DNA from: Congregibacter litoralis KT71
GTDB taxonomy: Bacteria; Pseudomonadota; Gammaproteobacteria; Pseudomonadales; Halieaceae
Reading direction: 5' to 3'
Assembly: GCF_000153125.2 (NCBI RefSeq)
Contig: NZ_CM002299.1
Coordinates: forward strand, 2,802,928-2,866,927
Length of the DNA: 64,000 bases
The notes below the pieces were generated by a model. That model ran no database searches. It saw only the letters and a program-made list of their open reading frames with translations, and was not told where the DNA came from. Within the stretch, counting starts at the first letter, position 1. Each line of letters opens with the position of its first letter. The position numbers were made by a program, and so were the translations under genes. This document shows, one piece after another, positions 26,389-36,350 of the stretch.

Positions 26389-26873
26389 GACGCACGCTCC
26401 GCAGTGCGTTCATGGGCGGCGGCCATCGCGGCCGCGTCATCCATGCGCATCTCGAACTCACGATCCTGGGGATGCAGTTCTTCCACCACGTCCCGTACCA
26501 GGCTGCGGCCACGCAGCAGGTGGCGGCCTAACTGTTCGACGAACTGCTCGAAGCGCGCCTTGCCCTGCGCGCGAGCCGCATCCTGATGGGCCTCCGGCAC
26601 CGGCGTGCTGACGGTCAGGTAGTAGCGGACGAATAGCGCCAGCGTCTCGATCTGGATGTTCTGGTCACGCTCCAGGCGCTCGGCCTGCCGCGACAGGCGA
26701 TCCAGTCGTTTGGCGATGGCGGCCTCACGCTGGTCGCCGGCATCGGGTGACAGCCAGGACGCCAAGGCAGCGGCGACGATGCTGGACTTTGACACGCCTT
26801 TCTTCGCGGCCAGCTCGTCCAGACGCTTGGCGTGCTCGTGCTGGATGAACAGGTTCAATCGGTATTGGCTCAT
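26385..26873 (-). CDS. CopG-family ribbon-helix-helix regulator
   Basis: A 162-aa protein whose first 45 residues (YRLNLFIQHEHAKRLDELAAKKGVSKSSIVAAALASWL) are a typical MetJ/Arc/CopG DNA-binding domain. A long charged helical tail follows. It lies between traG and trbB, with 4-nt overlaps on both sides, the place of the traR-type regulator in Tn4371-like operons. It probably tunes expression of the transfer operon. Confidence 0.8.
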   Translation of the reverse strand: MSQYRLNLFIQHEHAKRLDELAAKKGVSKSSIVAAALASWLSPDAGDQREAAIAKRLDRLSRQAERLERDQNIQIETLALFVRYYLTVSTPVPEAHQDAARAQGKARFEQFVEQLGRHLLRGRSLVRDVVEELHPQDREFEMRMDDAAAMAAAHERTAERAS

Positions 26874-28867
26874 ATGTCGATTCCGTCGTTGGGGTCGAGA
26901 GATGCCAGCCGCGCCGTGCGTTGCAGGGCGGGGTCGAACTGGCCGGGAAGCAGCGGGGGCATGTCGTCGTCATCGAGCAGCGCCAAGTCGCTGGGCGTGT
27001 AATCGGGTTCGGGGTCGTAGGCGACGGTTTCGGACAGCTCGGGCTGACGGCGGGGGCCGCCGTCGTCGGAGCCACCCAGGTCATCGGCAGATGCCGTGGC
27101 CTGTGCCGCAGGCACGGCCGGGATCGCCAAACCGCTCCAGTCATCGGGACGTGCAGGCGGCACATCGGCATAGCGGCCTGCCGTTAGCGCAGGCGGCGGC
27201 AGTACCCGCTGCTTGAAATTGGCATCAGCGTAGTAGCGCAACTTCTTGGCCTTGATCGGCGCGACGCTGGACACCATCACCACTGATTCGTCTGGCGCAA
27301 GCTGCATGACTTCGCCGGGCGTCAGTAGCGGCCGCGCCGTCTCTTGGCGGGACACCATCAGGTGGCCGAGCCACGGCGCAAGTCGATGGCCTGCGTAGTT
27401 CCGCTGCGCACGCAGTTCGGTAGCCGTGCCCAGCGTTTCGGAGATCCGTTTCGCCGTGCGTTCGTCATTCGTGGCGAAGGTCACGCGCACATGGCAGTTG
27501 TCCAGAATCGAATGGTTCTGCCCATACGCCTTGTCGATCTGGTTGAGCGACTGCGCGATCAGGAAACTGCGGATGCCGTAGCCGGCCATGAAGGCCAGCG
27601 CCGTCTCGAAGAAGTCCAGGCGCCCCAGAGCCGAGAACTCGTCGAGCATCAGCAACAGCTTGTGGCGGCGCTCAATGCCGTCGCTGCCATCGAGCGACTC
27701 GGTGAGCCGTCGCCCGATCTGGTTGAGGATCAACCGGATCAGCGGCTTGGTGCGGCTGATGTCCGAAGGCGGCACCACCAGATACAACGACACAGGGGAT
27801 GCAGACGCGATCAGATCGGCGATGCGCCAGTCGCAGCGCGACGTGACTGCGGCCACGGTCGGATCACGGTACAGGCCGAGGAACGACATGGCGGTGCTCA
27901 ACACGCCGGAACGCTCGTTGTCCGACTTGTTGAGCACTTCGCGGGCGGCGGACGCGACAACGGGATGCGGTACATCTCCAAGATGCCGCGTGGTCATCAT
28001 CCGATGCAGCGTCAGCTCGAACGGGCAAGCCGGGTCACTGAGGAAGTTCGCCACGCCGCGCAGCGTCTTGTCCTCTCCCGCGTAGAGCACATGCAGGATC
28101 GCGCCGACCAGCAGCGCATGACTGGTCTTCTCCCAGTGGTTGCGCTTCTCCAGCGCCCCTTCGGGATCGACCAGGATATCGGCGATGTTCTGCACGTCGC
28201 GCACCTCGTGCGCGCCGCGCCTCACTTCCAGCAACGGGTTGTAGGCCGCCGAACTGGCATCGGTCGGGTTGAACAGCAGGCAGTGGCTAAATCGACTGCG
28301 CCAGCCAGCGGTGATCTGCCAGTTCTCGCCCTTGATGTCGTGGATGACGGCGGATGCCGGCCAGGACAGCAGCGTCGGCACCACCAGGCCCACACCCTTG
28401 CCCGAGCGCGTGGGCGCAAAGGTCAGGACGTGTTCCGGCCCTTCGTGCCGCAGGTAGTGGCCGTCATGCTGGCCGAGAAAGACGCCGGCGGGCTGCGTCA
28501 GCCCGGCCTTGCGAATGTCGGCGACATCGGCCCAGCGGGCCGAGCCATAGGTCGTCACTTTGCGCGCCTGGCGCGAGCGCCACACCGACATGGCGATGGC
28601 GACCACCACGGCCAGCAGGCCGCTGCTCGCCGCGATCATGCCGCCGGTGTCGAACACCTGCGGCGCGTAGGCGTCGAAGAAGAACCACCACTCGAACAGC
28701 TTCCACGGGTAATAGACCGGCGTGCCGTGGAAGTCGAACCAGGGCGCGCCCAGGCGTAGCTGGTAGCCCAAGGCGGCGGCGGTCCATTGCGTGGCACCCC
28801 ACACACCGGCGATCACGATGCCGAAGACGGCGGCGATCTGCCCGAACAACACGCCCTGAGCTTGCAT
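26870..28867 (-). CDS. traG: Coupling protein TraG (VirD4-like)
   Basis: A 665-aa type IV coupling protein with two N-terminal membrane helices (about residues 5-32 and 75-95), Walker A APTRSGKG at 151-158 and Walker B LLMLDEFSALGRL. It brings the relaxase-DNA complex to the channel. The frame opens 17 codons further upstream, but the MQAQGVLFGQIAAVFG start matches the family. It is the first gene of the transfer operon. Confidence 0.93.
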   Translation of the reverse strand: MQAQGVLFGQIAAVFGIVIAGVWGATQWTAAALGYQLRLGAPWFDFHGTPVYYPWKLFEWWFFFDAYAPQVFDTGGMIAASSGLLAVVVAIAMSVWRSRQARKVTTYGSARWADVADIRKAGLTQPAGVFLGQHDGHYLRHEGPEHVLTFAPTRSGKGVGLVVPTLLSWPASAVIHDIKGENWQITAGWRSRFSHCLLFNPTDASSAAYNPLLEVRRGAHEVRDVQNIADILVDPEGALEKRNHWEKTSHALLVGAILHVLYAGEDKTLRGVANFLSDPACPFELTLHRMMTTRHLGDVPHPVVASAAREVLNKSDNERSGVLSTAMSFLGLYRDPTVAAVTSRCDWRIADLIASASPVSLYLVVPPSDISRTKPLIRLILNQIGRRLTESLDGSDGIERRHKLLLMLDEFSALGRLDFFETALAFMAGYGIRSFLIAQSLNQIDKAYGQNHSILDNCHVRVTFATNDERTAKRISETLGTATELRAQRNYAGHRLAPWLGHLMVSRQETARPLLTPGEVMQLAPDESVVMVSSVAPIKAKKLRYYADANFKQRVLPPPALTAGRYADVPPARPDDWSGLAIPAVPAAQATASADDLGGSDDGGPRRQPELSETVAYDPEPDYTPSDLALLDDDDMPPLLPGQFDPALQRTARLASLDPNDGIDI

Positions 28868-29032
28868 ACCCTGGCCTCCGATTTCTCCTGCGCTGATTCC
28901 CCGTGGAAAACGCGGCACAAAGGCGTGCCGCAGGCGTCAGGATCGGTGCCGGTTCAGTGCCGGTCAAAGACCGTTATCGGCAGCAAGGTGATGCAAAAAG
29001 CATGGTGTCATGCAGAGGCGAAACCAGTAAAA

Positions 29033-29061
29033 ACGCCGCAGGCGTGAGCGCGCGGCGGCGT
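29033..29061 (-). terminator. Possible terminator between eexN and traG
   Basis: ACGCCGC and GCGGCGT form a 7-bp stem with a 15-nt loop. On the minus strand the stem is followed directly by TTTTT. It would separate transcripts of the efflux/LysR/EexN unit from the traG-trb operon. The region 28868-29103 otherwise has no gene. Confidence 0.5.
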
Positions 29062-29103
29062 GTCGAGAAAGAAAAATCAAGATTCGCGGCAGAAAGCCAA
29101 CAA

Positions 29104-29364
29104 TCAGAACTTCGGCGGCGTGTAGGGCGTGTTTCCATAGCCAAAGAAGCGCTTGTTCGTCGCCTCGGCCACCCGGTTGCACAGCACGTCTCCCATCGTC
29201 GGGCGTTCGGTCTTGCACTGGCGGCGCAGCTCCCTCAGGCGCGCAGGATCTGCGACCAGCTCTTCCACGGTCGGTACATTGGTTGCCTGTTTCGGTGTTT
29301 CGGACTGGCCGCAAGCGGACAGCGCGGCGACCAACAGGAATGGGGCGATCTGCTTCATGGTCAT
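29104..29364 (-). CDS. EexN-family entry-exclusion lipoprotein
   Basis: An 86-aa lipoprotein: signal and lipobox LLVAALSAC (Cys18), then ADPARLRELRRQCKTERPTMGDVLCNRVAEATNKRFF with two Cys. It would limit redundant conjugation. The C-terminus RFFGYGNTPYTPPKF repeats a motif found at the TrbJ C-terminus. The start overlaps the LysR stop by 4 nt (alternative Met at 29358), so it is coupled to the regulator gene rather than to trb genes. Confidence 0.75.
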   Translation of the reverse strand: MTMKQIAPFLLVAALSACGQSETPKQATNVPTVEELVADPARLRELRRQCKTERPTMGDVLCNRVAEATNKRFFGYGNTPYTPPKF

Positions 29365-30305
29365 GACTCGACTTCCTCTTGGGAATCGGGTTCAAGGGGG
29401 GGCGTGGCTCTGATGCCGTCCGGCGATTCGATGGCCTGCACACGCTCGATAAAGCGTGACAGCACGTCCGAGGATCCACCTTCCCGGTGCAGCACATAAG
29501 TGGTCAGCATGGGTGAGCGACCCGCCAGCGGCCGAGCCACAATCCCAGGCTCACGGCTGCCTGCGATATGCGGCGCTCCGGCTAGGCCCAGCGCAAAGCC
29601 CGCCGACACTAACGCCATCATCAAATCGCACGAAGCCACACGTTCGGCAATCAGCGGCTCCATATCTATCCGGCGCAGTACGCGCTCGACTTGGCGAGCA
29701 TGGCCTTCGCATACGTGCGGATCGCACAACACCAGCGGATAGCGCAGCACTTCTTCCAGCGGGATGCGCTTGTGCTTCAAAAGCGGATGACGTGCAGGAA
29801 CCGCCACCATCAGCGCATCGCTCCAAACGGCTTCGGCAGTGATGCCTTCTCCAACTTCATCGGACTGGGCAAAGCCCACGTCGTAAAGGTCGTCATGCAG
29901 TCCCTTGATCTGCTGCGACAAGGGTACCTCGAACAGGCGAATCTCGACTTCGGGTTCTTCCTGCCGACACAGCGCCAGCAAGGACGGCAGGCGCGAGGGC
30001 GTGATGCCGTCGGACAGTGCGATACGCAACTGACCGTGGAAGCCGTTGGTGGCTGCATTCACGCTATCGCGCGCCTGCTGCAAGGCGGTGAAGATGCGCG
30101 GCACATGCTCCAGAAACAGCTTGCCCGCCCGTGTCAGCCGCGTGCTGCGGCTGGTACGAATGAACAACTGTTCGCCCAGGCTCTCCTCCAGCTCCTTGAT
30201 AGTGCGCGACAGCGGTGACTGCTCGATGTGCAGCCTCTCCGCCGCGCGGGCGAAATGTAGTTCTTCGGCGACAGCGAGAAAGCAGCGTAAGTGTCGAATC
30301 TCCAT
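29361..30305 (-). CDS. LysR-family transcriptional regulator
   Basis: A 314-aa regulator with an N-terminal winged HTH (MEIRHLRCFLAVAEELHFARAAERLHIEQSPLSRTIKELE) and a C-terminal effector-binding domain. It lies 14 bp after the outer-membrane factor gene on the same strand, so it is probably the fourth gene of the efflux operon. The inducer is unknown. MexT controls mexEF-oprN in Pseudomonas, but that is only an analogy. Confidence 0.88.
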   Translation of the reverse strand: MEIRHLRCFLAVAEELHFARAAERLHIEQSPLSRTIKELEESLGEQLFIRTSRSTRLTRAGKLFLEHVPRIFTALQQARDSVNAATNGFHGQLRIALSDGITPSRLPSLLALCRQEEPEVEIRLFEVPLSQQIKGLHDDLYDVGFAQSDEVGEGITAEAVWSDALMVAVPARHPLLKHKRIPLEEVLRYPLVLCDPHVCEGHARQVERVLRRIDMEPLIAERVASCDLMMALVSAGFALGLAGAPHIAGSREPGIVARPLAGRSPMLTTYVLHREGGSSDVLSRFIERVQAIESPDGIRATPPLEPDSQEEVES

Positions 30306-30319
30306 TTCGCCTCCTGTTG

Positions 30320-31921
30320 TCAGTACAAAGGCCGTTTGAGAGTCGCAGCGTTGTAGCCGCTCATCTCACCGAGTTCATCCAGTTCAGGCCTGTCGCCGCT
30401 TTTGTGGCGCTGCGCGACTGCCTCGCCCTGCGGTCCGGGCAAGGCGTGTGACCAGCCGCCGGCCAGCGTCTTGTAGACCGCCACCAACGCCGTCGCCCTG
30501 CGGGTGGCGCTTTGTGCCAGCAAGTCTTCGGACTCCAAGCGTGAACGTTCGGCCTCCAGCACATCCAAAACATGGATGGCGCCGCCCTCAAATTGCAGGC
30601 GAGCCGTCTTGGCTGCCCGGCGGCTGGCCTCGGTCGCCTGTACCAGCATGGCGTTCTCGGTCTGCGCGCGCGATAGGCGTACCAGCGCGTTCTCGGTTTC
30701 TTCCATGGCGCGCAGCACCGTGCGCTCGTATACCGCCAAGTTTTCGGCAGTGGCTGAATTGGCCGCCGCGATGCGCGACCGCACCCGGCCCACGTCTAGG
30801 AAGGAACCACCCACACCGAGCGAGATCATTCGCGTTTCACTATCACGCTCGAACAACGAACCAAAGCCCAACGCCTGCGTGCCGATCAGCCCTCCCAACG
30901 TAAAGCGAGGGAACAGGTCTGCCATGGCTACGCCGATACGCGCAGTGGCCGCAGCCAGCCTACGTTCTGCCGCAGCCACATCGGGACGGCGACGCAGTAG
31001 ATCGCCCGGTGCACCGGCGTTGATCTGGGCGGGCAGCTCAGGCAAGGCTGCGGGGTGATCCAGCACTTCGGCCATCGCCGCAGGCGTGCGGCCAGTGAGC
31101 ACGGCAATGCGGTGGGCGGCCACAGCAGCCTCAGCTTCAAGCGGCGGAATGCGCGAGCGTGTCAGCGCCAATTGCGTGCGGGCGCGGTCGGCATCGAACG
31201 ACGTGCCCCGGCCGTTCTCGAACAAGACCTCGATCAGCCGCAGCGTATCGGCTTGGTTGATTTCGTTGTCCCGCGCGACCTGTAATTGCACTTGCAAGCC
31301 GCGCAAGCGGAAATAGGCGTCGGTCAACTCGGCCACCATAGCCACTTGTACGCCCGCCAGGTCGGCTGCGCTGGCCTCGGTCTCGGCGCGCTGCGATTCC
31401 ACGCTGCGCCGCACTCGGCCAAAGAAGTCCAATTCCCAGATCACGGATAGGCCAGCCGAATGCAGATCGTTATCCCGGTCGGAGCGGGACGCATCCGGTG
31501 CTTGTGCAGCACTGGCGCGCTGGGTACTGATTTCACCGGACGCGCCCAGCGTCGGATAGTAGTCTTGGCGACGTTCGCGCGACAGTGCGCTGGCTTGCTC
31601 GTAGCGCGACAGTGCTATGCGGATGTCGTGATTGGCGTGAAGAGCATTCTCCACCAAAGAGTGCAGCACCGGGTCATCCAGTTCCCGCCAGAATTGCGCA
31701 TCGGCCTCCGGTACAAGCTGGGACACGGCAACGGGGTCTTGGCGGGCATACGTCACTGCCTGGGGCGCGGCAGGTGCCTTGTAATTCGGCCCTACTGCGC
31801 AAGCTGCCAGCGTCAACGCCACCAAAGGGAGCAGTACCAGATGTGGCATCCGACGTAGGCATGGTCGGATGCGGGATGGCGTTTGAAGCATGACGGAATC
31901 AGTCCTTGTGGAGTCAGTCAT
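30320..31921 (-). CDS. Outer-membrane efflux lipoprotein (OprN/NodT family)
   Basis: A 533-aa TolC-like channel subunit with a lipoprotein signal (LVLLPLVALTLAAC) and the NodT/OprM opening AVGPNYKAP. Two OEP repeats follow, with long helices. It forms the outer-membrane exit duct for the RND pump. The ATG at 31921 overlaps the pump stop (31914-31916); an internal ATG at 31891 is an alternative. Confidence 0.9.
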   Translation of the reverse strand: MTDSTRTDSVMLQTPSRIRPCLRRMPHLVLLPLVALTLAACAVGPNYKAPAAPQAVTYARQDPVAVSQLVPEADAQFWRELDDPVLHSLVENALHANHDIRIALSRYEQASALSRERRQDYYPTLGASGEISTQRASAAQAPDASRSDRDNDLHSAGLSVIWELDFFGRVRRSVESQRAETEASAADLAGVQVAMVAELTDAYFRLRGLQVQLQVARDNEINQADTLRLIEVLFENGRGTSFDADRARTQLALTRSRIPPLEAEAAVAAHRIAVLTGRTPAAMAEVLDHPAALPELPAQINAGAPGDLLRRRPDVAAAERRLAAATARIGVAMADLFPRFTLGGLIGTQALGFGSLFERDSETRMISLGVGGSFLDVGRVRSRIAAANSATAENLAVYERTVLRAMEETENALVRLSRAQTENAMLVQATEASRRAAKTARLQFEGGAIHVLDVLEAERSRLESEDLLAQSATRRATALVAVYKTLAGGWSHALPGPQGEAVAQRHKSGDRPELDELGEMSGYNAATLKRPLY

Positions 31922-34900
31922 GGGTGGCCTCCATGGCGACATTTGCCTGGCGACGTGGCTTGCGCGTCGCGAGCCTGCGTAAGGCGACGTAGAAAACAGG
32001 AGTCAGGAATAAACCGAACAAGGTCACGCCGAGCATGCCGGCGAACACAGTCACTCCCATAACCTGGCGAATCTCCGCGCCTGCGCCGGAACCGACCATC
32101 AGCGGCACCACGCCAGCGATGAAAGCGATGGAAGTCATGATGATCGGCCGCAGACGAAGGCGTGATGCCTCCAGCGCGGCATCGAGGATGCTGTGACCCT
32201 TGCGCTCAAGTTCGCGGGCGAACTCCACGATCAGAATGGCATTCTTGGAGGCCAGACCAATCAGCACTATCAAGCCAATCTGCACGAAGATGTTGCTGTC
32301 ACCACCCGCGAGCCACACGCCCGTCATGGCCGACAACAGGCTCATGGGCACGATCAGGATGACGGCCAGCGGCAACGTCCAGCTTTCGTACAGTGCCGCC
32401 AGCACCAGGAAGACCAACAGTACCGCCAGCGGGAACACCACCAGCGCGGTATTGCTTTGCGTGACCTGCTGGTAGCTGAGGTCGGTCCACTCCAGTTGCA
32501 TGCCTGGCGGCAGCACCTTGTCTGCAATGGATTGCACTTGCTGCAATGCCTGCGATGACGACACCAGACGCGGATCTGACTCACCAATCAGGTCGGCAGA
32601 TGGATAGCCGTTGAAGCGGATGACGGGATCGGGGCCGAATGTCTTGCGCACGTCCACCATGCTGCCGATGGGCACCATGTCGCCATTGGCGTTGCGGGTG
32701 CGCAGTTTGACCACGTCCTCGACAGAACTGCGGAACGGTGCGTCCGCCTGAGCCATCACCCGGAAGGTGCGGCCAAAGCGCGTGAAGTCGTTGACATACG
32801 CCGAACCCAGGTACACTTGCAGCGTATCGAAAAGATCGGTCACGGCCACGCCCTGTGCCTTCGCCTTGGTGCGGTCCACTACGGCGTCAAGCTGCGGCAC
32901 ATTGGCCTGATAGGAACTGATCGGATATTGGAATCCCGGTTCTTGCGAGATGGCCGTCGCCAGCTCGGTGGTCGCCGTCTGCAATGCGGCATAGCCCTCA
33001 CGGTTGCGATCCTGCACGTAAAGAGAGAACCCGGAACCCGCGCCCAGCCCCATGACAGGGGGCGGCATGATGGCAAAGGCCAGACCGTCCTGCTCCTGAG
33101 CGAAGCGCTCGTTCAACTGTTCCGCAATCTCGGTTGCAGTGTGCTTGCGCTCATTGATGGGCTTGAGTACGAAATACACTAGGCCGCTATTGGACGTGTT
33201 GGTCGACTGCAAGCCGTTCATGCCCGGGAACTGCACGGCGTTGTAGACGCCATCGGTCTTGAGCGCGATGTCGCTCACACGGCGGACCAGCGCTTCCGTG
33301 CGCTCCAGGGATGCACCCTCGGGTAGCTGGATGACACCGATGAGATACAGCTTGTCCTGCATGGGGATGAATCCGCCAGGGACGGCCTTGAACACAGCTC
33401 CCGTCGCCACCAGTAGCGCGATGTAGACGAGAAACACCGCACCACGCCGCCCGAGGATGCGCGACACGCTGTTTCCATAGCCATCCGCGCTGCGCAGGAA
33501 GAAACGGTTGAACGGCCGGAATATCCAGCCCAGACTGCGATCCAGCACCCGCGTGGGCAGGTCTGGCGCGGCACCATGCGGGCGAAGCAGGCGCGCGGCC
33601 AGCGCAGGCGACAGCGTCAGCGAGTTGATGGCCGAAATTACCGTGGAGATCGCAATGGTGACGGCGAACTGTTTGTAGAACTGCCCTGTCACGCCGGACA
33701 GGAATGCCATAGGCACGAATACCGAGCACAGCACCAGCGAGATGGCGACGATGGGGCCACTGACTTCGCGCATGGCCTGATGGGCCGCAGCCAGCGGCGC
33801 CAGCCCTTCGGCGATGTTGCGCTCGACGTTTTCCACCACCACGATCGCGTCGTCCACCACGATCCCGATGGCAAGCACGAGTCCAAAAAGCGTGAGCGTA
33901 TTGATGGAAAAGCCCAGCATCAGCAGCACGGCGAAGGTGCCTACCACCGACACCGGCACGGCTAGCAGTGGGATGATGGAGGCACGCCAAGTCTGAAGGA
34001 ACAAGATCACCACCAGCACCACCAGTCCGATGGCTTCCAGCAGAGTGTTGACGACCGCCTTGATCGACTGACGCACGAAGACAGTTGAGTCATACTCCAC
34101 CGACCATTCCACTCCCTCGGGAAAGCGCTTGGCCAACTCGTCCATCTTCGCGCGGACTTGATCCGAGATTTCGATGGCATTGGCGCCCGGGGCTTCAAGG
34201 ACAGAGATCGCGACAGCAGGCTTGTTGTTGAGCAACGACATCAGCGAGTAGCTGGATGCGTCCATTTCCACGCGCGCCACATCTCGCAGCCGGGTGACCT
34301 GACCCTGCGATCCGGTCTTGACGATGACGTCGCCGAACTCTTCTTCCGTCACCAGCCGGCCCTGCGCATTGATGGACAGGAGGAAGTCGCTTCCCGAGGG
34401 GTTGGGCGGCGCACCTAGTTGACCGGCCGAGACCTGGACGTTCTGTTCGCGCACGGCTTCGACCACATCGCCGGCGGTCATACCCAGCGCCGCAATTTTG
34501 TCGGGGTCCAGCCATAAGCGCATGGCGTAGTCGCCAGAGCCGTAGATCTTGGCATCGCCCACCCCCTGGATGCGTGCCAACTCGTCGCGTACATGGAGCA
34601 CGGCATAGTTGCGCAGGTACAGCGCGTCATAGCGATCGCCCGGCGAGCGCAACTGCACGACCAGCGTTTCGTTGTGGGACTGTTTGACGGTCACCACACC
34701 TTGCTGGCGCACCGCTTCGGGAAGACGCGGCTCTGCCTGGGCGACACGGTTCTGTACCTTGACCTGGGCGTCGTCGGGATCGGTGCCAGGACGGAAGGTG
34801 ACGGTCAGCACCAACACGCCATCACTACCGGCCACGGACTTCATGTAGAGCATGTTTTCCACGCCGGTGATGGATGCCTCCAGTGGTGCGGCTACCGTGT

Positions 34901-35081
34901 CGGCGATTTCGCGCGGATTTGCGCCAGGATACGTGGCGCGAACCTGTACGCTGGGTGGCACGACTTCCGGGTACTCGCTGACGGGCAAGAGCGGGATCGC
35001 GATCAACCCAACCACGAAAATGATGATGGACAGCACGGCCGCAAAAATCGGCCTGTCCACGAAAAAGCGGGCAAAGTTCAT
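31914..35081 (-). CDS. RND multidrug efflux transporter (MexF-like)
   Basis: A 1055-aa proton-driven inner-membrane pump of the HAE-1 class. It starts NFARFFVDRPIFAAVLSIII, has two large periplasmic loops and 12 helices, and the proton-relay segment GIVVDDAIVVVENVERN. Its start and length resemble MexF (for example SEYPEVVPPSVQVRATYPGA). It exports hydrophobic drugs with the adaptor and channel encoded on either side. The frame is open 22 codons upstream, but the MNFARFF start is the family norm. Confidence 0.93.
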   Translation of the reverse strand: MNFARFFVDRPIFAAVLSIIIFVVGLIAIPLLPVSEYPEVVPPSVQVRATYPGANPREIADTVAAPLEASITGVENMLYMKSVAGSDGVLVLTVTFRPGTDPDDAQVKVQNRVAQAEPRLPEAVRQQGVVTVKQSHNETLVVQLRSPGDRYDALYLRNYAVLHVRDELARIQGVGDAKIYGSGDYAMRLWLDPDKIAALGMTAGDVVEAVREQNVQVSAGQLGAPPNPSGSDFLLSINAQGRLVTEEEFGDVIVKTGSQGQVTRLRDVARVEMDASSYSLMSLLNNKPAVAISVLEAPGANAIEISDQVRAKMDELAKRFPEGVEWSVEYDSTVFVRQSIKAVVNTLLEAIGLVVLVVILFLQTWRASIIPLLAVPVSVVGTFAVLLMLGFSINTLTLFGLVLAIGIVVDDAIVVVENVERNIAEGLAPLAAAHQAMREVSGPIVAISLVLCSVFVPMAFLSGVTGQFYKQFAVTIAISTVISAINSLTLSPALAARLLRPHGAAPDLPTRVLDRSLGWIFRPFNRFFLRSADGYGNSVSRILGRRGAVFLVYIALLVATGAVFKAVPGGFIPMQDKLYLIGVIQLPEGASLERTEALVRRVSDIALKTDGVYNAVQFPGMNGLQSTNTSNSGLVYFVLKPINERKHTATEIAEQLNERFAQEQDGLAFAIMPPPVMGLGAGSGFSLYVQDRNREGYAALQTATTELATAISQEPGFQYPISSYQANVPQLDAVVDRTKAKAQGVAVTDLFDTLQVYLGSAYVNDFTRFGRTFRVMAQADAPFRSSVEDVVKLRTRNANGDMVPIGSMVDVRKTFGPDPVIRFNGYPSADLIGESDPRLVSSSQALQQVQSIADKVLPPGMQLEWTDLSYQQVTQSNTALVVFPLAVLLVFLVLAALYESWTLPLAVILIVPMSLLSAMTGVWLAGGDSNIFVQIGLIVLIGLASKNAILIVEFARELERKGHSILDAALEASRLRLRPIIMTSIAFIAGVVPLMVGSGAGAEIRQVMGVTVFAGMLGVTLFGLFLTPVFYVALRRLATRKPRRQANVAMEATHD

Positions 35082-35100
35082 GATGGCTGGCTCTCCGCGC

Positions 35101-36303
35101 TCATTCGCTCGCCTGGGCGATTTGTCGGCCTGCAGGCGCCATTTCAATGTCCTGGGCCGTCACTGGCATGCCGACAGAAACCTTCTGGATGCCGTTGACG
35201 ATCACGCGGTCGCCGGGATTTAGACCTTCCTCGACGATGCGCAGGCCTTCGGCCTTGCGTCCCAGCGTGATGTCGCGGCGCTGGGCGGTGTTGTTCTCAT
35301 CGATCACATACACGTACTTGCGGCTCTGGTCGGTCAGGATGGCCTTGTCGTCGATCAGCATGGCCTCGAAACTGCCGCTACCCGGCAGGCGCACTCGGGC
35401 ATAGAGGCCCGGCGTAAGCAGGCCGTCGGGATTGACCAGGGTGGCGCGTGCGCGGATGGTGCCGGTGGCCGCATCGACACGGTTGTCCACGAAGTCCACG
35501 TTTCCGGCGTGTGGATAGCCGTTCTCGCCGACCAGGCCCACCTGCACCGGGATACTTTCGCTGCGCTGGTCGGGGCGCTCTCCGTTGCGAGCCATGTGGG
35601 CGTAGCGCAGATAGGTACGCTCGTCGCTATCAAAATGCACGTGCACCGGGTTCAGCGAGACTACGGTGGTCAGGATGCTGGCCTGGCCGTCAGCACTCAC
35701 CAAGTTGCCTGCCGTGACCAGTGCACGTCCGGCGCGGCCTGTGATGGGCGAACGTACCTGGGTGAACGACAGATCCAACTTGGCGGTCTCGACTGCGGCT
35801 TGGGCGAACTGCACGTTGGCTTGGGCCTGATCGGCGGCGGCGTGGCGCTGCTCCAACTCCTCGGTGGAGGCTGCTTGCAACGAAGCCAGCTTTTGAGCAC
35901 GGGCCGCTTCGCTACGTGCCAGTGCGGCCTGCGTGCGGGCGCGGGCCAAGTCTGCTTCCGCGCGAGCCAGAGCAGCACGGTAACTGCGAGCGTCAATCTC
36001 GAACAGCACGTCGCCACGTTTGACGATCTGGCCCTCTTCGTAATTGACCCTGTCGATGTAGCCACTCACACGTGGCCGCAGCGCAACGCTTTCCACCGCC
36101 TCGACGCGGCCATTGAACTCATCCCATAGGACGATCTTGCGCACCGACACAGGTGCCACGCTGACCGTGGGTGGAGGGGCGGCGACCGCGTCGGCGGCGT
36201 CGCTATTGCAGCCAGCTAGGGACAGCGCCAGCAAGCTCGCCGCAGCTAACGGCAAGGCGCGGCGCCAGGAAGGCAGGACCGCAAGGTAAGGCAATGTGCT
36301 CAT
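35101..36303 (-). CDS. RND efflux periplasmic adaptor (MexE-like)
   Basis: A 400-aa membrane-fusion protein with a lipobox (LLALSLAGC), lipoyl/hairpin/beta-barrel regions (FEIDARSYRAALARAEADLARARTQAALARSEAARAQ-like coiled hairpin) and the barrel motif PGLYARVRLPG. It bridges the pump and the outer-membrane channel. The start at 36303 is preferred over one 22 codons upstream because it removes a non-signal leader and leaves the operator region free. It is the first gene of the efflux operon. Confidence 0.9.
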   Translation of the reverse strand: MSTLPYLAVLPSWRRALPLAAASLLALSLAGCNSDAADAVAAPPPTVSVAPVSVRKIVLWDEFNGRVEAVESVALRPRVSGYIDRVNYEEGQIVKRGDVLFEIDARSYRAALARAEADLARARTQAALARSEAARAQKLASLQAASTEELEQRHAAADQAQANVQFAQAAVETAKLDLSFTQVRSPITGRAGRALVTAGNLVSADGQASILTTVVSLNPVHVHFDSDERTYLRYAHMARNGERPDQRSESIPVQVGLVGENGYPHAGNVDFVDNRVDAATGTIRARATLVNPDGLLTPGLYARVRLPGSGSFEAMLIDDKAILTDQSRKYVYVIDENNTAQRRDITLGRKAEGLRIVEEGLNPGDRVIVNGIQKVSVGMPVTAQDIEMAPAGRQIAQASE

Positions 36304-36350
36304 TGTTTTCAGTCTCCAAGGGATGGCGAAACCCGGTTGATAAAATTTGA

